64,000 nt of DNA from Lithodes maja. Taxonomy: Eukaryota > Arthropoda > Malacostraca > Decapoda > Lithodidae. This document shows, piece after piece, positions 45,981 through 55,990 of the stretch; positions within the stretch are counted from its first letter, which is position 1, and each line of letters opens with the position of its first letter. The stretch lies in contig JBAKBP010007416.1 of the NCBI GenBank assembly GCA_037953745.1, positions 36,186 through 100,185 on the forward strand. Reading direction: 5' to 3'. Position numbers and translations under genes: made by a program. Under the pieces are notes generated by a model. It was not told the DNA's origin. It saw nothing but the letters and a program-made list of their open reading frames with translations, and ran no database searches.

Positions 45981-46752
45981 TTAGTAATCATCCTCATCAT
46001 CCTCATCAACTGCTGTTCGTGTTTGATCATTGCAACATTCAATGGAGGATTGACAAGCACAAAACATTGTGCATGGTAGCCTCGACTTGATACATGCGCA
46101 TCTTGAGGACTTACATGGCTGTTTACTTGAACATGTGCATCTTATCAACTTTAGTATGTGATTCGGTGCTAGCTGAACATTGGTAGGGACTGTTGTAGGC
46201 AGCAGTGACTTTGTTCTGCTTTCTTTGATCCATCCATAACTTGTGGGTCCCAAATCTGGTGGATCTAGTTGCAGGGCATTCTTCCATATGCATGATTGCA
46301 GATGAGCCCGCTTGACATTCTCAATGAAGGCCTCTGTAGTAGGTGGAAGAGAACATAACTTGGGAGTAACTGTTGCTCCCGACTTCCCCGTTCTTGAAGT
46401 CCACACACTTACTCTGGCCTCAGGCATAGAATTGGTCTTTGATTGTCCATAACAGGAAGCTATGAATTTTGTTGCCTGTTCCAACACCTCAGGCCAGTTA
46501 GCCTCAGCATTACCTATCATATCCAGATTCAGACCTGTTTTCAGTACTTTCAACATCTTTCCTTTTCCTATACCAAAACATGCTGCCACTCTATCACATC
46601 CAGTAAGAGCATGACCTGCCAATATTGCTGGAATTATGTTCTGATGTTTCTTTACAGTGGCCTGGATATCAACAACAGTTCTCTCTTTTACAGGTGATTC
46701 CATAAACATTGGTGTTTGTATGCCTTGTTCCAGGTAATGATAAAGAAGAAGT
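45981..46752 (-). pseudogene. Academ-like nuclease/Cys-rich C-terminus, left arm
   Basis: The inverted copy of the right-arm protein: LLYHYLEQGIQTPMFMESPV, GKGKMLKVLKTGLNLDM, ENVKRAHLQSCIWKNALQL and a Cys-rich tail. The equivalent of TGCDTVAACFG reads TGCDRVAACFG, a change in the putative XPG-like helix-turn motif. It lacks the start and acidic DDTD stretch, which lie in the loop on the other strand. Extra D-E-D-D codons near the C-terminus come from a small repeat expansion at 45990-46000. Confidence 0.75.
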
Positions 46753-46773
46753 ACAATTGTAGAAAGAGCTGAC

Positions 46774-47655
46774 ATGGCAACCACTAATGAAAAAGCTGAT
46801 AACATCATTGTGCAGCAGGCTACAGCAGTTGCTGTAGCTCAGCAGCAACCTGTCACTGTTCTTGCAGACGATACAGATGGTTATGCACTTCTTCTTTATC
46901 ATTACCTGGAACAAGGCATACAAACACCAATGTTTATGGAATCACCTGTAAAAGAGAGAACTGTTGTTGATATCCAGGCCACTATAAAGAAACATCAGAA
47001 CATAATTCCAGCAATATTGGCAGGTCATGCTCTTACTGGATGTGATACAGTGGCAGCATGTTTTGGTATAGGAAAAGGAAAGATGTTGAAAGTACTGAAA
47101 ACAGGTCTGAATCTGGATATGATAGGTAATGCTGAGGCTAAGTGGCCTGAGGTGTTGGAACAGGCAACAAAATTCATAGCTTCCTGTTATGGACAATCAA
47201 AGACCAATTCTATGTCTGAGGCCAGAGTAAGTGTGCAGACTTCAAGAACGGGGAAGTCGGGAGCAACAGTTACTCCCAAGTTATGTTCTCTTCCACCTAC
47301 TACAGAGGCCTTCATTGAGAATGTCAAGCGGGCTCATCTGCAAACATGCATATGGAAGAATGCCCTGCAACTAGATCCACCAGATTTGGAACCCACAAGT
47401 TATGGATGGATCAAAGAAAGCAGAACAAAGTCACTGCTGCCTACAACAGTCCCTACCAATGTTCAGCTAGCACCGAATCATATAGGCCTACTAAAGTTGA
47501 TAAGACGCATATGTTCAAGTAAACAGCCATGTAAGTCCTCAAGATGCGCATGTAACAAGTCGAGGCTACCATGCACAATGTTTTGTGCTTGTCAATCCTC
47601 CATTGAATGTTGCAATGATCAAACACGAACAGCAGTTGATGAGGATGATTACTAA
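46774..47655 (+). pseudogene. Academ-like nuclease/Cys-rich C-terminus, right arm
   Basis: An open frame of 293 residues. An acidic LADDTDG stretch (about residues 31-37), HALTGCDTVAACFGIGKGKM (about 85-104) resembling the XPG/FEN1 helix-two-turn-helix, and a C-terminal Cys-rich block CSSKQPC-x4-CAC-x6-C-x3-CAC (Tesmin/TSO1-like CXC; 'Cys8 finger') are visible. XPG-like nuclease plus Cys8 finger is the combination described for Academ transposons. The N-terminal two thirds of the protein are missing, so it is partial even though the frame is open. Alternative: a domesticated or unrelated protein of the same fold. Confidence 0.65.
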
Positions 47656-48129
47656 TTACCTCAAGAATTATGCATTTATGCCATATAATAAGAAATTGAG
47701 GACTCAAAACGATCTGACTAAAAAAACTGTCAATCTCTATTACTTTCATGTTGAACAAGTAATATTCTTATATACTAGTATAAGTACAAAAAACAAAAAA
47801 AGCAGCCATTTTGAAAATGGTGGTAATTTTGGATATGAAAATACCAGATTTTAATTTTCTGGGTCAAAATACCCTGGAATCCATGTATTGGTTGACCGGG
47901 TATGTCAATTTGTAAGGAGATTATGGTATATTATGTACTTTGATATTTCCTTGGCGGCCATTTTGTTTTATGCTAATTATCTCAAATTGCCCAAGGCTGA
48001 CAGCAGCCAACATATATATTTTTCAAACCGGATATGTTGGCAAACAAAATCCACTGAAAAAAAAACATATTTATTAAGACCCCAAAACAAGGTTATAAGA
48101 AAAATGTACTTTTGGCTGCCGGACTATTG

Positions 48130-48331
48130 CTAAAATGGTAAAGTTTTTATGGATAATCACCCAACATTTATTTATCGTTTAACTGTACTATTGATATAAG
48201 ATGGGTTTGATTTAGTACATAATTATATTATAACAATAATCACAATATTCACATGTAAACCAACTCGAACCCTATGAAAATAATATATAATGTTACTGCT
48301 ATGGTCGCTTTATATGAATATTTCATTGGTC
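48130..48331. other. Short gap
   Basis: AT-rich sequence between the foldback element and CR1 copy C, nothing recognised. Confidence 0.5.
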
Positions 48332-48792
48332 ACAAAGGAGTACAAAGGAGTACAAAGGAAATCAAGCAACAACAGATCTAGTGACCCTTCTAGGTTGCTT
48401 GTCCTCCAAAACACTGAGGATCAAGTGTCCAAACAGTGGTTTAGAGTGGGTAAGGGAACATTGGAAAGGGAATTACTGCCCTGGAACTAATGTCCGTGGC
48501 AGGATTAGGAAGTTAGTAGGGGACAGATGGGTTAGTAACTGAGGGGGGGATAAAATAAAGTTATTCATTTACAAACGCAGTCAGTCGCGGGTTTGATGCG
48601 AGATATTTGTCTAGGCGGAGTTTAAATGAATCAACGGTGATGCAGTCTATAACGTTTCGGGGAAGCCCATTCCACAAGTTGACAACTCGATTGAAGAAGA
48701 AATTCTTAGATTCGTGTGAGTTAAAAGATTTACCAATAATTTTGCAACCGTTTCCCCGCGTGTAATTAGATTGGTCGATAGTGAAGTACTTA

Positions 48793-51444
48793 CTACAGAC
48801 AGTTCATATTGTCGATGCCTTTGATGATTTTGAACACTTGAATTAAGTCACCTCTTAATCTGCGCTGGGTTAAAGGAAATAGATTTAATTCTCTAAGACG
48901 CTCTTCGTATGGTTTGTTCTTTAGGCTAGGTATCATTTTGGTAACTCTACGTTGAACTCGTTCTAGCTTGTTTATATCTGTTTGGTAATAAGGGCACCAG
49001 GATTGAACGCAGTATTCCAGAAGAGGGCGGACTAAGGAATTGTAAAGGGTTAGGATAACGTCTTTGGATTTATGCTCAAATGACCTGCCTATAAAGCCAA
49101 TTATTTTGTTTGCCTTCTTAACAACTTCTGAACATTGTTGACTCGGTTTTAGGTTACTCGATATTGTTACTCCCAGATCGGTTTCTCTGTTTACATTCTT
49201 AAGCTGAGTGCCATTCATCGAATAGTTTGCTTTCTCATTTAGGTATCCGATATGTAGTACTTTACATTTATCCGCATTGAAACTCATTTGCCAAATTTGG
49301 GCCCAACATGACAATTTATCTAGATTGTGTTGCATATCGTCAACTTGTTCTTTTGAGAGTACGCTATTTGCAATTTTTGTATCGTCAGCAAATTTTGAGA
49401 TTGTACAGGTGAGGCCCTCATCTATGTCGTTGATGTAAATTAGAAAGAGAATTGGTCCTAGTACCGATCCCTGGGGTACCCCGCTACTTACATTGGTCCA
49501 TTTAGATGCCTTACCGTTTATGACTACTCTTTGCTTTCTGTCGCTGAGCCAATTTTCTATCCATTTCAACACACCGTCTTGTATTCCATGCGCTTTTAGT
49601 TTTAGCAGTAAACGTTTGTGGGGAACTTTGTCAAAGGCCTTTTGAAAATCAAGGAATATAATATCTACAGCTTTACTCTCATCGTAGAGGTTGAGGATAT
49701 CGTGGAAGAAGTCTAAGAGGTTTGTTAAACAGGAACGTTTTTTACGAAAGCCGTGTTGAGTATCTTTAAGTATGTTATTTTCCTCTAAGTGATTTACGAG
49801 TCTATCTCGTATGACCGTTTCTAGCATTTTACATACAACTGAGGTTAAGCTAATTGGACGATAGTTACTGGGTAGGGATTTGCTGCCTTTTTTTAATATC
49901 GGTGTTACGTTGGCTAGCTTCCACTGATCAGGCATAGTTCCAGACTGCAAGGATTTATTGAATAGTAATGTCAGTGGTTTGGAGAGCTCATCCTTAGCTT
50001 CCTTCAGAACTCTAGGCGAGATTGTATCAGGTCCAGGCGTTTTATTTACCTTGAGTTTATCTAAACAATTCAATACTTCTCTCTCTGTAACGGTGATATT
50101 GCTTAGAACATCTGAATTATCAATCTGAATCGGCGATGGTGTAGGGATATCACTGAGGTCTTCTGTTGTAAAAACTGATGCAAAGAAGGTATTGAGGGCA
50201 TTACTCATTTGTACTTCGTCTTTGGTGTATTCTCCATTTTCATCGACTAACGGTCCAACAGTTGAAGTAACTACTTTTTTCTTTCTGATATAACTATAGA
50301 ATTCTTTCAGGTTTGTTTTACTTTGATTCGCAATATGTAACTCTAGGGTCTTTTTACTTTGCTTAATTAACTTTTTGGCTTTGCGTCGTAGCTCTACAAA
50401 TTTCACCCGTTCTTCGTCATTTTGTGAGGATTTTAATCTATCATTAGCAAATTTTTTAGCAAGCAGGCAGTTTGAAATATCTTTATTCCACCATTTGGGC
50501 TTATTATTATGGCCTGGACGCCGTATTTTCGATGGTATGCAGTCTTGCACTGCTTTTAGGTAAGTGGTTTCGAATAACTTCCAAGATGTATTTATGTCAT
50601 TATTGTTAATTAAAAAGCTCCAGTCAGTTTCTTTAAACATAGCTCTAAGTTTATGGAAGTTTGCTTTCTTGAAATTAGGGACTTTTTCGATGCTACTATT
50701 TGGTTCGTTACTAGTAAACTTTAAAGTGAAAGTTATCGTACGATGGTCGCTGTTACTGAATTCATCACCAACATTCAAATTCTCTATTAATTCTTCTTTT
50801 GTTGCAAGTACAATGTCAAGAACGTTATTACCACGGGTCGGCGTTCGAACAAATTGATAAAGCGAACTCTCTTGCAAGTTCGTATACAAGTCATGTCCGG
50901 AGTGTGAAGTAAGAGTATCGCCCCACTTGGTCACAGGTAAATTAAAGTCGCCAAAAATTACGGTATCTTGCGAGTTACTTACATCTACAATTTGTTCATA
51001 AATTTCTCGGTCAGTTTGCACTGATTGAGCTGGAGGTCTGTATATTAGTGCAAGTATTATTTTTGTACCTTTATTATTCTTTATTAGCACAAAAGATGCG
51101 TCGATGTTCACAATTTGAGGTTTTGACAAGAGGGTAGGGTTAAGACTTTCTTTGATATATAGTAAAACGCCACCTCCATTTCGATTTATTCGGCTTTTCT
51201 CAAACATTACATAACCGGGAAGTGAATACTCTGCTAAAAAGTCTCTATCTTCTGTATTGAGCCAAGATTCTGTTATGCCAATCACATCATAATTTTCTGT
51301 AAACACTAGCTCCTCTAAATCTGAAAATTTATTGCGTATGCTACGAGCGTTTGCATAGAAAACCTTTAAATTTGTTATTTTAGAACTCACGGAACGCTCT
51401 TTAATAATATTTTTGGTTCTTGTCGGATCTACATTTATGTTCAT
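48793..51444 (-). pseudogene. CR1 ORF2: endonuclease-reverse transcriptase, nearly intact
   Basis: 883 open codons starting MNINVDPTRTKNIIKERS. Endonuclease at about residues 25-245 (FYANARSIRNKFSD, GITESWLNTED, FGDFNLPVTKWGD, SNSDHRTITF). RT from about 460 (NKTPGPDTISPRVLK, NYRPISLTSVVCKMLE, IFLDFQKAFDKVPHKRL, GVPQGSVLGPILFLIYINDI, FADDTKI). The C-terminus is cut early (IDNMNCL) because of a duplicated ACAG at about 48795-48802 relative to copies B and D, costing roughly 80 residues. All recognised catalytic motifs are present. Confidence 0.93.
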
Positions 51445-51700
51445 GGCTGTCCTCGGTCCTCGCTGTCTTCGGTCCTTATTGCTGGTGGTCCTCGGTTGCC
51501 TCTGTTTTTTTCTTGGCGTTGGATGATTTATGTCACTGCTGCTTCTTCTCTGATGGCGTTTTTTGATCCATGGCTGCGGACTGCTTCGTGTAGGAGACGA
51601 CCCATGCGTGCTGAACCCACAGGGTTTAGATGAGTGACATCCTTGCGGAACAGAGTAGGCCAGTTGTAGAAGTTGTCCCAGAGGTTGATGAATTCAACTT
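51445..51700 (-). pseudogene. CR1 copy C ORF1 C-terminal fragment
   Basis: Minus-strand homologue of 40470-40653, with the CGGAACAGAGTAGGC and GATGAGTGACATCC stretches corresponding to the FRKDGTHLN esterase block. Truncated at about 51700 where TTAA-family-2-like sequence begins. Confidence 0.7.
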
Positions 51701-52175
51701 CTAACCGGAGGGGCTAGAGACCTCTACTCAACGCCATTCGACAGAGGAAGGTTTGTGGAACATTATTATTTTGTAATCACAACATTACATGCCATATTCA
51801 TTGACTTACAGAGTAGTTAACATAGCCCAAAGATCGTCAAAACACCCGGTACCGCAGCACAGTCGCAAGCTATAGCCCCCAGGGCTGGAGGGTTAACACG
51901 GTGAGAATCATGACGCGATATACCAGTTTCATGTGGATATTATTGGATACTTTTATACAGTTTAGGACAAATCTTTATAGCCCTACCCTTACTAATCTGA
52001 AGAAAAAAAATAGGTAAAAAGTAGTCATCGTACTTCAAAGGGTTAAGAGTTGCGCTTTGGTAATTGAGCCTTGTATTTGCCGCATTTGCTGAAGGTACAA
52101 TTAAATACACTCCTAGCATTGCTAATTTTGCATGCCATTGCGATAAAATTACTGCCAATACCGATATTTTCCCAA
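51701..52175. other. TTAA-family-2-like remnant and AT-rich gap
   Basis: CTCTACTCAACGCCA near 51723 is the inverse of GGCGTTGAGTAGAG near 59059 in the MITE at 58896-59378. GGCTGGAGGGTTAA at 51883-51896 resembles that MITE's end. This is probably a truncated inverted copy. No gene in the remainder. Confidence 0.5.
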
Positions 52176-52252
52176 AATTATGCAGGCCTCATCGGGACTC
52201 GAACCCGTAACACCACATACACATTGTGAGTGGTATGACCATTACACCACAA
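52176..52252 (-). repeat. tRNA-like sequence
   Basis: On the minus strand, a TGGTGTAATGGTC A box is followed at tRNA spacing by GGGTTCGAGTCCC (B box). The anticodon arm is irregular and acceptor pairing is weak. It shares TGTATGTGGT before the T arm with 54886-54957, so both may belong to one tRNA-derived SINE family or be tRNA pseudogenes. Confidence 0.5.
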
Positions 52253-52731
52253 AGACAATTGCATTAAGTACTGTAATGACAAGTCCTTTAATGTAATAAG
52301 CACCAGTGCTATTAAAGGGAGTACAATTTTCTTTTTATAATTAGGTTGAATGAAGCTGATGCGGTACATGCATTTGTATTTGTATTTGAAGGTTCCTATT
52401 TATATTTTTTGGTATGATCCCTGTGTTTGTTTGTTATTCACATTACAAACCTCGCATTTGTATTTTATTTGTAATTGACAATGGAGTATACAAGTTTGAA
52501 TATTTATACCTGCATTTGTAATTGCCTTCAATTAAATTAGCGTACTTCTTTCCGTATTTGTATGTGGCCACTTGTATTGCACCCCATTCCTGATAAGTGT
52601 GTATGGATAAATCATAACTGATAGTTAAGGAGTCACAGAAATACGCGAATGACATGATATTGGTACGTGATCATTAATTCTATGCACTCAATGTCTCCAC
52701 TGTATTATGCTTCACAGATTGGTTTGACACC
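52253..52731. other. Gap before mariner transposase
   Basis: AT-rich DNA with repeated GCATTTGTATTTG-like phrases near 52370-52520. No mariner inverted terminal repeat was identified here. Confidence 0.45.
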
Positions 52732-53621
52732 ATGGAAAGGTTCACCTTCCCAGAAATGGCCGACATGCATATGGTCTACGGTGCAGCACAGGGAAATGGG
52801 CGACTAGCATTGCGTATGTATGCAGCAAGGTACCCTCTCCGACATCTTCCTCACCATACAACGTTAGCCGCTATTCATAGAAGGCTTTGCGAGACAGGTA
52901 GGTTTACTCCACATATGAATGACAAAGGACGGCCACGTCATGCTCGTACAGCAAATAACGAGGAACTTGTTCTGGAGGAAGTTGCACGGAATCCTCGCAC
53001 TAGTACTCGTGCAATAGCTGCCGAATTGGGGATAAGTTATACATCTGTATGGAGGGTGCTGCATGAACAAATGTTGTACCCTTTTCATTTCCGACAGGTA
53101 CAGGCATTGAATCCAAATGATTATCCAAGGCGACGTGATTTCTGCCAATGGTTTGTACATACAGTAGAACAAGACAGGTATTTCCCAAGTTATGTATTGT
53201 TTACAGATGAGTGTACCTTCACCAGCGGTGGTATGTTCAACACACACAACTTCCACCACTGGGATGAGGAAAACCCTCATGTTACGTGGAGCCGAGGATA
53301 TCAGGAAAGGTATTCGGTTAACATTTGGTGCGGTATAATTGGTGACCACCTCTTAGGGCCACATGTATTCCATGGTTATCTTACAGGAGCGACATATTTA
53401 GAGTTCCTACAGGACACATTGCCAGTATTCTTGGACGACGTCCCCTTACGAACGCGACGTACACTTTGGGTGATGCACGATGGAGCTCCTGCACATAGTA
53501 GTAGACTAGTTAGGGAATATTTGAATAACTCTTTCCCAGGCAGGTGGATTTGCCAGGGTGGTCCCATTTCATGGCCAGCAAGATCACCGGATTTGAACCC
53601 AGCGGATTTCTTCCTGTGGGG
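52732..53621 (+). pseudogene. Mariner-family transposase, 3' truncated
   Basis: Open from ATG 52732. An N-terminal helix-turn-helix region with MADMHMVYGAAQGNGRLALR is followed by a second HTH (TSTRAIAAELGISYTSVWRV). The catalytic triad is visible as FTDECTF (D159), VMHDGAPAHSS (D250) and SPDLNPADFFLWG (D287), giving 36 residues between the second and third Asp. After FFLWG at about 53621 the sequence switches to an inverted LINE RT fragment, so ~50 C-terminal residues are lost; the frame reading on to 53805 is spurious. Cut-and-paste transposition at TA is the family reaction. Confidence 0.88.
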
Positions 53622-54401
53622 ACACAGTGATTCCGAGGAGTTTGGTGGACTCAACAAGCTGAAGGGGATGAGGACCAATTGTGACAGTGGGTGGAGGAAG
53701 GTCGGTAACGGAGGTGTTGATGTGCATGACCACTGTCTTGTCATGATTGATGGTCACATGATTGACTGTGGTCCAGGCTTGAAGACGGTCGAGGATGTCT
53801 TGTAGGGGATCATAGTTAGGGGAGGTGTTATCGACAGTAATGCCGACTGTCGAGTCGTCCACGTACTTCCAGTGGAATGGAGTGTCTTTTAGGACATCAT
53901 TAATCAAGATGAGGAACAATAGAGGCCCCATCTTTGTGCCCTGTGGGACTCCACATGTGATGTCTAGGAAGGTGGAGATGAAGCCTTGATATCGCACTGC
54001 TTGCCGTCTGTCACTAAGGAAGTCGGTCAACCACGCAACCACGGTAGGATGTAGCCCCAACTTTATGGCCTTGTTGATGATGATGGTGTGGTCAACAAGG
54101 TCAAATGTTTTCCTAAAGTCAATAAAGGCAAGAGTGAGGGAAGTCTTTCTCTTCTCAAGATTTGTGTAAATATAATCTAGGAAGCTAATAAGACAGTGAG
54201 TGGTGGAGGAGGTTTTTACGTTGCCAAACTGTTGGGGATCTATTAAGTGACGGATTTGTGAGTAAGCCCAGGTGAATACAAAGTCCTCACAGAGTAGACT
54301 AGGGATGGGCGTTATGGTAACTGGTCTGAGTTCATTAAGAGAATGTGGGGAGGCGGTTTTGGGAATTGGAGTGACGTATGAAGTTTTCCAGTCTGCAGGG
54401 C

Positions 54402-54404
<3 letters not shown>
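53622..54404 (-). pseudogene. LINE reverse transcriptase fragment
   Basis: On the minus strand the open part 54060-53622 encodes GLHPTVVAWLTDFLSDRRQA, CGVPQGTKMGPLLFLILIND, the YVDD box (YVDDSTVG) and TKLLGIT. Upstream, in broken frames to about 54404, RT finger motifs continue (FDLVDHTIIINKAIKLG, QQFGNVKTSSTTHCLISFLD). Its style differs from the CR1 and L2-like copies, so it represents another LINE clade. It abuts the mariner transposase on one side and a (GT)n repeat on the other. Confidence 0.8.

Positions 54405-54439
<35 letters not shown>
54404..54439. repeat. (GT)n microsatellite
   Basis: About 17 GT units directly at the edge of the RT fragment. Confidence 0.95.
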
Positions 54440-54444
<5 letters not shown>

Positions 54445-54885
54445 ACCTCTTAGTAGGATGAGCCATTGTAGGATTAAGACATTGTTAACCCCTTCTGACT
54501 CACACACACCATTCCTAAGCTGAAGACAATCGTATAATCTTAGCCAGAAAGACATAAAACACTGATAATGTATTTAGATATTTAAGAAATTACAGGCGCT
54601 GATTATTTTGTTTGATATTATAATTACTTGTATTACTGATAACATAACTTTTGACTACACAAAATAAATTCTTACTAAGCCCAACAGTATCTTTTCCAGG
54701 GTGTCAAACCGGAGCAATTTTGTTTGAAGACTTAAAGGAATATTAGAAGGAATACAAGAAATTAACATGAAATACCATTGTGTTGGCCACTTTATCACTT
54801 CCAAAGACATAATTTGGACTATAATCTATTATAATTAATTTCAGTCCAACACCAAACATCCCCTAAATAAATTAATTAAAGCAAG
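54440..54885. other. Gap without gene
   Basis: AT-rich. TTAACCCCTTCTGACTCACA at 54487 and CCATTCCTAAGCTGAAGACA at 54510 resemble the TTAA-bounded family near 63451 and 61965, so it may be a decayed end of that family. Confidence 0.45.
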
Positions 54886-54957
54886 CATGTGATCCACCGG
54901 GATTCAAATCTGGGTTACCACATACAGATTTTAAACACTTTAATCATTACCCCATCA
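54886..54957 (-). repeat. tRNA-like sequence
   Basis: Minus strand: TCTTGATGGGGTAATGATTA (A-box region) and CAGATTTGAATCCCGG (B box). Shares TGTATGTGGT with the tRNA-like sequence at 52176-52252. Arms are irregular; most likely SINE head or pseudogene. Confidence 0.45.
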
Positions 54958-55985
54958 AGACAGTTATAAGTATAGCACATGACTACGACTAATACCCATT
55001 TATCGAATACTAGACGTTAATATAATCATGTACTACATCCAATTGCACTTTTTATAATGTTATCCTTACATCGACAATAATAAAGACTACAAATAATGAA
55101 CTAGGCTTTTGTTTGACCCTCTGATCTTTTCCATCAAGTACGGTATGTATAAATTATTCCTACAGTAATACGTTTCTATCATCCAATAATAATACAGAGT
55201 ACAATACAAATAATTTAAATGACTGATGAAAATGCTAGCGTTTGTTGTTCTAGTCACGTGGTGCCGTAATAATGTTAGAGTGGTCTCAGCAGAATTTATG
55301 ACGGTGGTGGTGATGATCGAATTGTGGTGGTGTTGGTAGTGTTGTTGTTCGTGTTGGTGGTGGTAGTGGTGGTGGCATTGGTGTTTGGTGGTGGTGGTGA
55401 TCTTTGTGTTGGTGGAAGTATGACGAAATAAAGGCCATCAGATACTATCCTGTTTATTATTCCTAGGGGGTACAGGAGAAACGGATATAAATTAAATAAC
55501 TAAACCTGGAAAGATGAATTTGCCTAGGCTATAAAAATGTTACCGGTCGGTGGTTGACTTACTTGTTAAAATGTATATGTCGGCTATCTGGGGTAGTCCC
55601 AGTAATATCTATGAAGTACGTCTAGTATTAAAGGAACTTAGCTGTGATGTAAAGAGTGTAGATTAGATGATGGACATGTCGGTAGGCGATTATCAGGGAA
55701 GTTCTGGTGTTATGTGTCAGCAACTGATGGTCTGTTGTTCGTGGGATCAAGTCTGTGTGAAGTGTGTCCAAGATTTCCTTTTGTCGTGACAATATAAAAT
55801 ATATTTAAGGGTTTTATATCGTCCCCCGTGATTAAATAATAAGGGAAAATAAACTAAGATATAATTGGTGTAACCACAGTAATATTTATCCACAAAGATA
55901 AATAAAGTTATGCGTATAAACAAAAAGGAACCAGCTGTCGTGAACCTGGGAAGTTCAAACTACGGTATCTATACCAGGATTCACG
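54958..55985. other. Gap without gene; (GGT)n-rich tract
   Basis: No gene recognised. An imperfect GGT/GTT-rich tract occupies about 55302-55412. Confidence 0.5.
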
Positions 55986-55990
55986 ACATA

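Larger units (their letters stand above)
45113..48126. mobile_element. 3.0-kb foldback (palindromic) Academ-like element
   Basis: Left arm 45113-46752 and right arm 46887-48126 are inverted copies, about 1240 bp each once a ~400-bp LINE fragment in the left arm is discounted. A 134-bp loop (46753-46886) joins them. The outer ends are TAGTCCGGCAGCC and its inverse, flanked by TTG at 45110-45112 and 48127-48129. Each arm carries the C-terminus of an Academ-like protein, pointing outward. The 3-bp duplication matches the 3-4 bp reported for Academ elements. It is non-autonomous but has apparently moved as a palindrome. Confidence 0.85.
48332..51700 (-). mobile_element. CR1 copy C
   Basis: The longest CR1 copy in the window. 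The 3' end (left) carries tandem CTTTGTACTC decamers in minus-strand sense at 48332-48359. The 5' end lies inside ORF1 at about 51700 (5' truncation). ORF2 spans 48793-51444. The ORF1 end corresponds to 40470-40653 of copy A. Confidence 0.92.

Noticed and set aside
53584..53744. Minus-strand protein continuing past the RT fragment into 53584, and the plus-strand transposase frame continuing to 53805
   Set aside because: Each reads across the junction at about 53622 into the other element; the native parts end there.
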